A DNA stretch of 29,172 bases from the IMG/VR virus record IMGVR_UViG_3300034068_000230, positions 1 through 29,172 of that record; one strand, given 5' to 3'. This document shows positions 13,196-19,885 of this stretch, piece after piece; position 1 is the first letter of the stretch, and every line of letters begins with the position of its first letter. A program made the position numbers and the translations under genes. The notes under the pieces were generated by a model. It was not told where the DNA came from and made no database searches. It worked only from the letters and a program-made list of their open reading frames with translations. Origin of the DNA: a virus.

Positions 13196-13555
13196 TTAAA
13201 CTTCGCAGAAGGTGGCCTGGACGGTCACCGATGAGGTGTTGGCCAGGAGGTAGAGCGTGGCGCTGACATAGGGCATCAGCAGCGTCTCGCCGGCCGGGAT
13301 CCGCATCGTGTAGGTGCCGGACACGAATCCCATCTCGACATAGTTGGTAGTGTCCAGATTAGAGATCAGGAGTTTGTAGGGGCTGGTCACGTCGACCGGG
13401 ACATCGAGGGCCTCGACCGTCAGGCCGATGACCTGAGTCTGGCTGCCCATGTCGGTGCCGACCATCGTGCTGCTCTTGGTGTAGGTGACCGAGGGTAGGA
13501 AAGCGCCGTTTTTGGAGGCGTACAGCCGGGCCGTTAGTTGGATTTCGTCTGCCAT
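13196..13555 (-). CDS. Tail-associated beta protein, 119 aa (paralogue A)
   Basis: Paralogue of the 118-aa protein just downstream; see the shared motifs listed there (ARLYASKNGAF, TDMGSQTQVIG, YKLLISNLDTT, IPAGETLLMP, FCEV). It is probably a structural protein of the distal tail. Whether the two copies form a hetero-oligomer or serve different positions is unknown. Leader CTACCCACTAACACTATG. Confidence 0.7.
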   Translation of the reverse strand: MADEIQLTARLYASKNGAFLPSVTYTKSSTMVGTDMGSQTQVIGLTVEALDVPVDVTSPYKLLISNLDTTNYVEMGFVSGTYTMRIPAGETLLMPYVSATLYLLANTSSVTVQATFCEV

Positions 13556-13573
13556 AGTGTTAGTGGGTAGATG

Positions 13574-14410
13574 TTAGAAGAACGGATAGATTAGTGTGTC
13601 GTAAGGTGCGAAAGTCCATGCGATGACCTGCTCAACCTGGTTAGTTTTGTTGACCAGGCTAGTTGAGAAGTTGGTCTGCTTCCAGCCCCACACGGTGCCG
13701 AAGGGTGCTAATATTTGCCCCGTGGCCGGATCGGTTGGAACTTTAGGAAGCATTCTCGTCACCGCAAATGGCAGGTTCCAATTTACAGCAAACGATTCGG
13801 GCGTGTAGACAGGCGGGATTCCGTTGGGAACTTGAGGCAGGCCTAGGTTGCCTGAGAAAGTGGCTATTCTGGTCAGACTCACTCGAGCAATCGGGAAGGT
13901 GTCCTGGCCTCGGTAGAGCATCTGCCAGACTTTGTTGGCCATCGGGAAGGTGGTTGCGTTGCCCAGGTTGGTCTCGCTCTGCGATAGAAGCTCACCGTTC
14001 TTTGCTGCGGTCTCGATGACCGTCTTGTAGAGGTTTGGATTACCCGTGCTGTTGGCCTCCCGGTCGACCGCCGGTAGAGCAAACACCGACACATCGAGGT
14101 AGTCGGTTCGGAACTCGTAGCGGATGTCTGCTATTTCTCCAGGAATCGGTGCCGACTGGTCTTGGATTGGTGTACCCGGGTCGAAGGAACTTCCTCCGAT
14201 TGTGACGGTGGCCTCGGAATACGGGCCGTCCTCGCGGATGCTGTACTTGGCGCCCAGGGCCACCCATTGGGCCGATGCGATGCGGAGGGTGTCCTTGTCG
14301 CCGCGGAAAACTAACTGCACCACCCGGCCGTTGCCGTTGTTGTCGTAGGCGCGGCTGACCTCGATATACTCGAAGTTGTTTGGGTTTGGTGAGCCTTGGA
14401 GTGTTGCCAT
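13574..14410 (-). CDS. Putative distal tail protein, 278 aa
   Basis: No family is recognised with confidence. It directly follows the tape measure gene (one base between its ATG and the TAA), where distal tail (Dit-like) or minor tail proteins usually sit. The sequence is beta-rich with aromatic and proline-rich loops (FAVNWNLPFAVTRMLPKVP) and ends TFAPYDTLIYPFF. A SIREDGPYSEATVTIGG segment suggests a beta-sandwich. Role inferred from order. Confidence 0.6.
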   Translation of the reverse strand: MATLQGSPNPNNFEYIEVSRAYDNNGNGRVVQLVFRGDKDTLRIASAQWVALGAKYSIREDGPYSEATVTIGGSSFDPGTPIQDQSAPIPGEIADIRYEFRTDYLDVSVFALPAVDREANSTGNPNLYKTVIETAAKNGELLSQSETNLGNATTFPMANKVWQMLYRGQDTFPIARVSLTRIATFSGNLGLPQVPNGIPPVYTPESFAVNWNLPFAVTRMLPKVPTDPATGQILAPFGTVWGWKQTNFSTSLVNKTNQVEQVIAWTFAPYDTLIYPFF

Positions 14411-14411
14411 G

Positions 14412-15407
14412 TTATTCGACAGCCTGAGCTGTTCTGCCGGTGTTTACTCGGATCGCACGGGTCTCGTTGGTCTGAATCTTAATTTGACCCACCAGGGTGT
14501 TAACCCATCCAGGAGGCGCTTCCGTTGAGAACATTGAGGTCTCGCGTTTTGCCCTGCTGTCTATTGTGCCGATGGTTCCGCGCGGCATTGTCGATGCATC
14601 TAAACCTCCACCAACACCTTCAGATGGCCTTAGCGCTCCTCCAAAGCCAGTTCTATAAAGTTCATTGTTTTTTCTATACTTTGTAAAAAGCTCGTTGGAA
14701 GCCTGTTGTGTATTTATAATTTCTTTAAAATCACTTTCAAGTTGATCTCCAAGGTATGTGACTAAAGGTGTTGCAGCAACAGTACCACGTCTTTGTATCT
14801 CATCCATGCGGTCTGCTAATTTTCCAACCTGATCAATTTGTTCTTTAGAAATTACGTCAATTGGACCCATCTCTTTTATCTTAGACATTGCTCCGGCTGC
14901 CTTGAATGCCTTCTCGCCTAGGATGGCTATCATGGCAGCCTGAGTCTGTGCGCTGCTGCCTGCATCCTTGTGCGCCTGACCCATTCTCGATATCAGGTCA
15001 ATGTTAGAGATGCTCGCATCGTTAAGTTCAGCGACTGAAAATCCTAGTGTCTTGAAGTATTCCCGGGCTTTGCCTCCCTCCTCAATAGCCTTGAGGCGCT
15101 CCTGGCTGACCGCTGTGATAGACTTAGCCATAGCCTCGAAGGAAACACCCGTTTGGCCTGCCAGCACCTGGAGGCGCTGGACGTCGTCGGTGCTGATGTT
15201 GAGTTGCTCGGACAGGTCGCCGATGGCGTCGACTGTCTGAATCACCTTGGAGACAAAGGCGCCGATGGCAGCAACAGATAGCGCCGCACCGAGCTGAGAT
15301 CCTACCGATTGCCGGAACTTGTCGGTCGTGCTCGAAGCCTTTTTCAAGCCGCTTTCGTAGGCCGAACCGTCCAGGCCGAGCTTTGCGATGAGTGAGAAAA
15401 TGGCCAT
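14412..15407 (-). CDS. Tail tape measure protein, short (331 aa)
   Basis: The N-terminus (IAKLGLDGSAYESGLKKASS) and the following Ala/Gly-rich helix with AAIGAFVSKVIQTVDAIGDL are typical of phage tape measure proteins, which set tail length and occupy the tail lumen. RLQVLAGQTGVSFEAMAKSI also matches. It is unusually short: at roughly 1.5 Å per residue it would give a tail of about 50 nm. Bases 14640-14890 (residues about 172-256) are clearly richer in A and T than the rest of the gene, which suggests a recombined central segment. It lies between a putative chaperone and distal tail gene, as expected. Confidence 0.85.
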   Translation of the reverse strand: MAIFSLIAKLGLDGSAYESGLKKASSTTDKFRQSVGSQLGAALSVAAIGAFVSKVIQTVDAIGDLSEQLNISTDDVQRLQVLAGQTGVSFEAMAKSITAVSQERLKAIEEGGKAREYFKTLGFSVAELNDASISNIDLISRMGQAHKDAGSSAQTQAAMIAILGEKAFKAAGAMSKIKEMGPIDVISKEQIDQVGKLADRMDEIQRRGTVAATPLVTYLGDQLESDFKEIINTQQASNELFTKYRKNNELYRTGFGGALRPSEGVGGGLDASTMPRGTIGTIDSRAKRETSMFSTEAPPGWVNTLVGQIKIQTNETRAIRVNTGRTAQAVE

Positions 15408-15410
15408 TTG

Positions 15411-15977
15411 TTAGTTCCTTACTGTCTCCCGTTCTTGACCCAGGCGCCAGAGGGCATCGTTCTTATCGTTCCACAGCTCGACCTGACCGTGCATTTCTGC
15501 ATTGGTCAGGAAGAATCTTTCGGCATCGCTCACCGGCATATTTAGAACCGTCTGCTCGGTGAATCCAATGTCGACCAGGCCAACCAGCAGCCTTTCGGGC
15601 CAGGGCATGGCCGCCTCCCTGGATCCTGCACCGGGCTGCCTCAGAACCTCGGGACAGTCGGATTTGTCGCCGATCCACTCCTGGAGGGTGTGGCACTCCT
15701 TCACTATGTCGGACTTGCTGACCTTCTTGCGCATCAGCCGGAGCGGCACCCACCGGAAGACTGAGGCCATGGTCTTGACCGACTCCTCGGCAGATTGGCT
15801 GCACACGACGACAGCCTCGACCAGGTCGTTAGCGGTGGCCCGGCCTCCGGTGACGAAGGGGGATCCCAGCCGATGCAGCAGGATTGCGTGGCCGACAGTA
15901 AAGGGCACCATGCGGAGCCCGATCACCATCGGACAGGCCTTGGCTGTTGCGCTTAGGATGTCGGCCAGGCTGCTCAC
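15411..15977 (-). CDS. Putative tail assembly chaperone, 188 aa
   Basis: The protein lies between the putative tail tube and tape measure genes, the usual place for tail assembly chaperones (lambda gpG-like). It is mostly helical (LVEAVVVCSQSAEESVKTMA and AERFFLTNAEMHGQVELW) without motifs for catalysis. Only one ORF is present and the next gene follows after 3 bases, so I see no gpG/gpGT-style second frame. Its start overlaps the tail tube stop as ATGA. Confidence 0.65.
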   Translation of the reverse strand: MSSLADILSATAKACPMVIGLRMVPFTVGHAILLHRLGSPFVTGGRATANDLVEAVVVCSQSAEESVKTMASVFRWVPLRLMRKKVSKSDIVKECHTLQEWIGDKSDCPEVLRQPGAGSREAAMPWPERLLVGLVDIGFTEQTVLNMPVSDAERFFLTNAEMHGQVELWNDKNDALWRLGQERETVRN

Positions 15978-16441
15978 ACGTTCAGGGCGACAGCGGCAGC
16001 GGTGGTGAGGTTCTTAAATCTCTTCACGGTGATCGAGACCATAGCCTTGCCGCTCTGGGTCATTTTGACCGAACCACCTCCGGCATAGATGAACCGGCCG
16101 CTGTTTATGACGTCGGCTACACCCATCATCTTAATCACTGGAGCGCCGGTGATTGAAACCGTTCCATTGACCGGAGCCAGTGAACAGAAGGCCAGGGCGG
16201 CGGCTGCATTGGCGCCCGAGGGAATCATGTTCAGGTTCAGGGTCACTCGTTCGTTGTAGCCGATGTGACCCACCACTTCTCCACCGCTGTTGCGAACCTC
16301 CTCGGTGTCGGATTCGTGAGTCAGGTCGTAACTCTCAATCGAAGCCAGGGCGGTGAAAACTGCGGTTGCGTTGTCTGTGTCGAACATCGTCACCGAAGCC
16401 GGTGAACCAAATTGGTATGCGAGTCCTTGTGAATTAGCCAT
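15974..16441 (-). CDS. Putative major tail tube protein, 155 aa
   Basis: A beta-rich protein of the size of siphovirus tail tube subunits. A segment around LTHESDTEEVRNSGGEVVGH followed by IGYNERVTLNLNMIP looks like the exposed hairpin and strand typical of these proteins. The C-terminal SGKAMVSITVKRFKNL is also beta. Position directly before the chaperone and tape measure genes and after tail completion genes supports the call. Leader CCACCCACACACATG without Shine-Dalgarno, consistent with an independently translated, abundant protein. Confidence 0.75.
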   Translation of the reverse strand: MANSQGLAYQFGSPASVTMFDTDNATAVFTALASIESYDLTHESDTEEVRNSGGEVVGHIGYNERVTLNLNMIPSGANAAAALAFCSLAPVNGTVSITGAPVIKMMGVADVINSGRFIYAGGGSVKMTQSGKAMVSITVKRFKNLTTAAAVALNV

Positions 16442-16453
16442 GTGTGTGGGTGG

Positions 16454-16936
16454 TTAGGTGGTTGCCGAACAGTAGAGGGTGAAAGTCCTGGTGAACGTCC
16501 TGGACCGATTAGAGATTGAGGATGCACCAAAGTCCAGAGGTGCGGCGAATTGCGCCGTAAAAGGGCCGCTGGGGTCGTTTGATGGCGCGTTGAGAGCAGA
16601 GGCCCCGGTGTCGTCGAAGAGCGGCAGGATCCGGTTGTCGAGCACCTGGACGGTGGTCAGCACAGCAGCCTCGTCGGTGTCGTCGGCAGATAGCTGTAGC
16701 TCGACGGCGATCTCGATCTCACAGGTCAGATCGGTGCGCTGCATTGGCCTGGCTGAATTGGTCGAGACAACCAGGCGCGGGAAGTTGGGCATGACGTCCT
16801 GGTCGTCTGGGTCGTCGTAGAGGCCGCGGCTGTAGGACGTGAGGCAGGTGGGCGTGCCGGCGCCGGAGGCCGACCAGTTGGCGGCCGCCAGATAGTCAGC
16901 GACTGCAAGCTCTGCTCTTAGGGCTACGGCGTTCAT
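16454..16936 (-). CDS. Putative tail terminator/completion protein, 160 aa
   Basis: An alpha/beta protein with RLVVSTNSARPMQRTDLTCE and IEIAVELQLSADDTDEA, similar in layout to lambda gpU-like tail terminators. It sits between the HK97-gp10/gpZ-like gene and the tail tube gene. It overlaps the former as ATGA. Function is inferred from order and size. Confidence 0.6.
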   Translation of the reverse strand: MNAVALRAELAVADYLAAANWSASGAGTPTCLTSYSRGLYDDPDDQDVMPNFPRLVVSTNSARPMQRTDLTCEIEIAVELQLSADDTDEAAVLTTVQVLDNRILPLFDDTGASALNAPSNDPSGPFTAQFAAPLDFGASSISNRSRTFTRTFTLYCSATT

Positions 16937-17748
16937 TTGATTGAGATTCCGTTGTCTTCGAGAACCTTGCCGTTGGCCAGGAGGGCCTCGGTCATGTGGT
17001 TGACCATCTCGGTCGTCTCGTCGTCCATGGCCTTCTGCATTGCCTCGTTGTAGATTTGCGCCACTCGGTTGTACTGGTTGTCTGCCACACCTGTACGCAT
17101 CGAAACGAAAGCGGTGGGATTGAATCCAGGAACCGCCTGGAATCCATGTGCAACGGTGCCTTTGTGGATGCTTACATTCTCTTGAGGAAGACCATATTCA
17201 TTGGCCATTGCAACTAAAGCGCTGTTTGTTTTCTTGGGCGCTCTGTAGCTGGCAGGTTTAGAAAGCGGTTTCCATTTAGGACTTTGAAATTGGGTGAATC
17301 CTCGGTTGTAGATTCTGATGGATTTTACCACTGCGGACCTGAGGTATCCAACCGATGCGATGGATCTCTTCATCAGCGCCGAGGCTGCCGCCTTCATTCT
17401 TTTTCCGTAAAGACCATGGCCTCCGTTTAGGTTTGCTGTTGGGTTTTTAGCGGCTTTTGCTTGAACGATAAGGTGGACTCTCCTGAGAATTCTTGAGGTT
17501 CCAACCCGCTTGCCGGTCTTCTTAGACTTGCGGTTGATGTCACCAACCGGCGTCCCAAGGTAGTCAGCGATCCTCCGGCGCTCCTGGCCCGGGCTCTTGG
17601 GCGGCACCAGGACAAACAGCCGGACCATCAGGTAGAAGAACCGGCTGTTGATCGCCTTGTGCAAATCGCGCGATGTCGTCAGCAGATACTGCTTCATGGC
17701 AAGGTCGAACTTGCCGCTGTCGACCGTCATGTTAACTCCGAATTTCAC
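16933..17748 (-). CDS. Putative minor tail/neck protein (HK97 gp10 or gpZ-like), 271 aa
   Basis: A very basic helical and beta protein (KSKKTGKRVGTSRILRRVHL, AASALMKRSIASVGYLRSAV). Basic proteins in this slot between head-tail connector and tail terminator usually belong to the HK97 gp10/lambda gpZ group that completes the tail top. Longer than HK97 gp10 (about 120-150 aa), it has a central insert with PKWKPLSKPASYRAPKKT. It overlaps both neighbours as ATGA. Confidence 0.55.
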   Translation of the reverse strand: MKFGVNMTVDSGKFDLAMKQYLLTTSRDLHKAINSRFFYLMVRLFVLVPPKSPGQERRRIADYLGTPVGDINRKSKKTGKRVGTSRILRRVHLIVQAKAAKNPTANLNGGHGLYGKRMKAAASALMKRSIASVGYLRSAVVKSIRIYNRGFTQFQSPKWKPLSKPASYRAPKKTNSALVAMANEYGLPQENVSIHKGTVAHGFQAVPGFNPTAFVSMRTGVADNQYNRVAQIYNEAMQKAMDDETTEMVNHMTEALLANGKVLEDNGISIK

Positions 17749-18200
17749 TTGGTCTTTGCCCCCAGCTCGAGGTTGTAGTAGGCGCCGGAGGCATCCACGC
17801 GGCAGGACAGGATGCGGAGGGTGCGGCCTTGATAGACCAGAGTCCTACCGACCACCGGCCGAGGCTTGCAGAAGGTTAAGGCGATGCGGTCGCTGTTCTC
17901 CTGGAGAACGAACAGGCCGTCCTCCTTGAGTAGCCTAGAGAAGGTCGTCCCCTGGTCGAGCGTGTAGAGTGTCGAATCCATTGAGACCAGGGTGCTGTCG
18001 CAGGTCTTCCAGTCGGAGAACATGACCAGGATCCTCGATGTCACGTTGTCTTGGAACCCACCGGAGATGGGCACGTTGGCGTCGTTGACCGCTGCCGGGA
18101 TGCACCGGATCGACGTCCCCTGCCAGATGAACATCGGCGCCCCCAGCATTTGCTGGAGCACCGCCATGCCCTGCTGGAGACTCGAGCCGATGGTGGTCAT
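17745..18200 (-). CDS. Putative head-tail connector protein, 151 aa, with L-x-ED repeat
   Basis: By position (after a fibre-like gene, before the gpZ-like gene) this may be a head-tail joining protein. The N-terminus is helical (SLQQGMAVLQQMLGAPMFIW) and the remainder beta. The piece FSRLLKEDGLFVLQENSDRI is a near-repeat motif (LLKED...VLQEN) also seen in the 76-aa protein at 20879-21109. The end YQGRTLRILSCRVDASGAYY has the layout of connector C-termini (V-x-G-x-x-Y-x-V...). The start overlaps the upstream stop as TGATG. Confidence 0.55.
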   Translation of the reverse strand: MTTIGSSLQQGMAVLQQMLGAPMFIWQGTSIRCIPAAVNDANVPISGGFQDNVTSRILVMFSDWKTCDSTLVSMDSTLYTLDQGTTFSRLLKEDGLFVLQENSDRIALTFCKPRPVVGRTLVYQGRTLRILSCRVDASGAYYNLELGAKTK

Positions 18201-18700
18201 CAGGTTGTAAAGTAAGTGCCAGAGACTATTAGGCGGCTGGTGGCCTGGAGATGGGCGGCTAGGCTATCGGCGGCTCCGGTCTCAAAGTGCGACAGCTCGA
18301 GGTAGCTGGTGCCGGCGATTAGGCGAGCGATGATGGCGGTCTTGGCCTGGTTGGTTCCGTTGGTCAGCCACACCGCTGCGGCGGCCTCGTAGGTCACGGC
18401 GTCTGGCAGCGACAGCCGGAGGTTGCCTGTGGCGGATCCGCTCACCGAGTTGACGGTGACGTCCGCGGTGAAGGTAGTAACACATCCGATGGTGGTGTGT
18501 CGGGCGGTGTTGGTGGTGATGGCAAAGGTGCGGCCACCGCCGGAGTCGATGAGGGTCGGCACCCAGGTCGTCGGTGTGACCAACGGCAGGGCGGCATACA
18601 GCTCGGTAAAGTTGTCGTTTATCTTCTCGCCGGCGCCGCGGAGGGTGTCCCCGGTGTTGTCGTTGGCGATGGTGCCGATGTTGATCGTTTGCTGGGCCAT
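18200..18700 (-). CDS. Fibre- or tail-like structural protein, 166 aa
   Basis: The start (MAQQTINIGTIANDNTGDTL then RGAGEKINDNFTELYAAL) is a common N-terminal module of phage virion proteins, usually on tail fibres and related appendages. The rest is threonine-rich and beta-like. A small fibre-type protein located between lysis-like genes and neck genes is a little unusual. Function otherwise unknown. Confidence 0.7.
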   Translation of the reverse strand: MAQQTINIGTIANDNTGDTLRGAGEKINDNFTELYAALPLVTPTTWVPTLIDSGGGRTFAITTNTARHTTIGCVTTFTADVTVNSVSGSATGNLRLSLPDAVTYEAAAAVWLTNGTNQAKTAIIARLIAGTSYLELSHFETGAADSLAAHLQATSRLIVSGTYFTT

Positions 18701-18704
18701 AGTT

Positions 18705-18935
18705 TTATTTCTTGGGTAGGACGTACCAGCCGGCCGGGAGGGTTACCCGGGATGGCCCGACCAGCTTCTTGTCGGCATCGAAAGCATAGACGCTGGCCTT
18801 CACCGGCTTGGCCAGCATCACAGGATCACCGCTTGGCACCAGGATCACCCTGGTCATCTGGCAACCCAGGCAGATCGGCAACACGAGCAGCCAGATTATC
18901 CTTGAGGGGTTGAGGTGCTTGGCCGTGTTGAACAT
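18705..18935 (-). CDS. Small lipoprotein, possible outer spanin
   Basis: The 76-aa protein has a signal peptide (IIWLLVLPICLG) and a lipobox ending at C25 (CLGCQ), so the mature part of about 50 residues would be a lipoprotein. The mature part reads MTRVILVPSGDPVMLAKPVK and ends VTLPAGWYVLPKK, matching small lipoproteins in phage lysis clusters. Outer-membrane spanins (Rz1-like) are small lipoproteins, usually proline-rich, encoded next to or inside an upstream gene. This start lies within the 57-aa gene in a different frame, a nested overlap of 110 bases. A Gram-negative-type envelope is implied. The spanin call is inference. Confidence 0.65.
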   Translation of the reverse strand: MFNTAKHLNPSRIIWLLVLPICLGCQMTRVILVPSGDPVMLAKPVKASVYAFDADKKLVGPSRVTLPAGWYVLPKK

Positions 18936-18999
18936 CGGTAGGTGGTGTTTCGCGGAACCAGTCGAGCAGAGCCTTGAGGATCTGGTAGACCCAATTCAC
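18826..18999 (-). CDS. 57-aa lysis-cluster protein overlapping the lipoprotein gene, GTG start
   Basis: GTG at 18999 overlaps the upstream stop as GTGA. The product starts VNWVYQILKALLDWFRETPP and contains LKDNLAARVADLPGLP. The opening amphipathic helix with W-x-x-x-I-L-x-A-L and the later L-x-x-x-L-x-x-R-V helix recall small phage proteins encoded next to holin-like genes. The 3' 110 bases also encode the start of the lipoprotein in another frame. It has no clear transmembrane segment, so it is not a standard inner spanin. The fit of both ends to neighbouring genes makes translation likely. Confidence 0.65.
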   Translation of the reverse strand: MNWVYQILKALLDWFRETPPTDVQHGQAPQPLKDNLAARVADLPGLPDDQGDPGAKR

Positions 19000-19187
19000 G
19001 ACTTAGTTACTTCGGCTTCCTTGGCATCCTTGGCCCAGATCAGGCCGATACCAGCGGTGACCGCGGCGATAGTGGTAGTCAGGTCGAGGTTGGTTGTCGG
19101 GTCACCGTCGAACAGGGCCTTGAGAGCCCCACCAACAGCGACCAGAATAGCACCAACACCAGCGAGAGTTGTTTTCGTGTTTTTCAT
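18996..19187 (-). CDS. Holin-like small membrane protein, 63 aa
   Basis: Two hydrophobic segments (TLAGVGAILVAVGGALKAL, then TTTIAAVTAGIGLIWAK) with a lysine-rich N-terminus (MKNTKTT) and a charged C-terminus (KDAKEAEVTKS). This is a compact two-transmembrane protein like those annotated as holin-like in many phages. It lies in a row of small overlapping genes with another one-TM protein, a lipoprotein and the GTG-start protein, so a lysis role is plausible. Sequence alone does not prove it. Confidence 0.65.
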   Translation of the reverse strand: MKNTKTTLAGVGAILVAVGGALKALFDGDPTTNLDLTTTIAAVTAGIGLIWAKDAKEAEVTKS

Positions 19188-19354
19188 TTGGATTTGAACA
19201 GCCTATAGGCTCCGTAGATGGCGCAGGCTAAGCCAATGAGCGCGGTGATAAGGCGAACCCAGTCAGTGAGGGCTGGAATAAACGAAACAGCGGTGGCACC
19301 TGCCGCTGCTGCTAGGCTGAGTCCAGGGCTGGTGCTGCTGTTCGTTGGTTCCAT
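19184..19354 (-). CDS. Small membrane protein, 56 aa
   Basis: The product reads MEPTNSSTSPGLSLAAAAGA, then TAVSFIPALTDWVRLITALI, then GLACAIYGAYRLFKSK. There is at least one membrane helix (LITALIGLACAIYGAY) with a polybasic end, and a weaker hydrophobic alanine-rich stretch near the start. It overlaps the 49-aa gene as TAATG and the holin-like gene as ATGA. A holin or antiholin partner is possible. Confidence 0.68.
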   Translation of the reverse strand: MEPTNSSTSPGLSLAAAAGATAVSFIPALTDWVRLITALIGLACAIYGAYRLFKSK

Positions 19355-19503
19355 TACTCGGATTTAGGCTGTGCGGATGAGACTATGAGGTCCACAAGCG
19401 GAAGGGCTGCACGGGCGTTAGCAACGCCACCAGCCTTAACCGCAATGTCGATGAGTTGGAGGAGGCTATTGGCCTGCTCCTGGGTGAGTTCGATATTGAT
19501 CAT
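19354..19503 (-). CDS. Conserved small phage protein, 49 aa
   Basis: The product is MINIELTQEQANSLLQLIDI followed by AVKAGGVANARAALPLVDLI and VSSAQPKSE. Similar small helical proteins (xIxLTxEQAxxLLQLID...KxGGxxxAxxALPLV) are frequent in phages near tail or lysis genes; role unknown. Both ends overlap neighbours (ATGA at 19500-19503, TAATG at 19354). Confidence 0.72.
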   Translation of the reverse strand: MINIELTQEQANSLLQLIDIAVKAGGVANARAALPLVDLIVSSAQPKSE

Positions 19504-19874
19504 GCGGAGGGAGCGTCAGCGATAACAACAGGCTCCGCAACCTTAACCGGAGGCGGCACCGGCACCCACGGCAACGGCAGCGTCACCACAGGAGGATTGA
19601 TCTGGTCGTTGATCTGCTGCGTCACGTTCGCCTCAATAGCCACTTGATCGACTCCGTTGCTGTAGCACCAACCAAGCACCTGTTCCTGCGTGAGGTCGGG
19701 ATATGGCGTGAAACTACCAGACGGCGGTTGGAACGAGCATGAGCCGTAGCAGGTGCCGCTGTATTGATCCTGAGTGCCGTTGCAACGCCAGTCGGCGGTA
19801 ATCACGACATCGGGATTGCTGCCTTCGATGGGTTTAACGAGAAGGCGTTCGATGATCCAAGAGAGGGTAATCAT
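19500..19874 (-). CDS. Conserved phage protein, 124 aa
   Basis: The N-terminal half (MITLSWIIERLLVKPIEGSN, then PDVVITADWRCNGT) has the strand-turn-strand pattern of a small protein common in marine and freshwater phages. It has four cysteines (CNGT..., CYGSC, WCYSNG). The C-terminal 30 residues are proline- and valine-rich (VVTLPLPWVPVPPPVKVAEP). It is located between the fibre gene and the holin-like genes. I do not know its function. Leader TTTAAACCACCATG. Confidence 0.6.
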   Translation of the reverse strand: MITLSWIIERLLVKPIEGSNPDVVITADWRCNGTQDQYSGTCYGSCSFQPPSGSFTPYPDLTQEQVLGWCYSNGVDQVAIEANVTQQINDQINPPVVTLPLPWVPVPPPVKVAEPVVIADAPSA

Positions 19875-19885
19875 GGTGGTTTAAA

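Noticed and set aside
15411-15977. A programmed frameshift in the tail chaperone
   Set aside because: No second frame lies between this gene and the tape measure start 3 bases later, and I see no convincing slippery site near its end.
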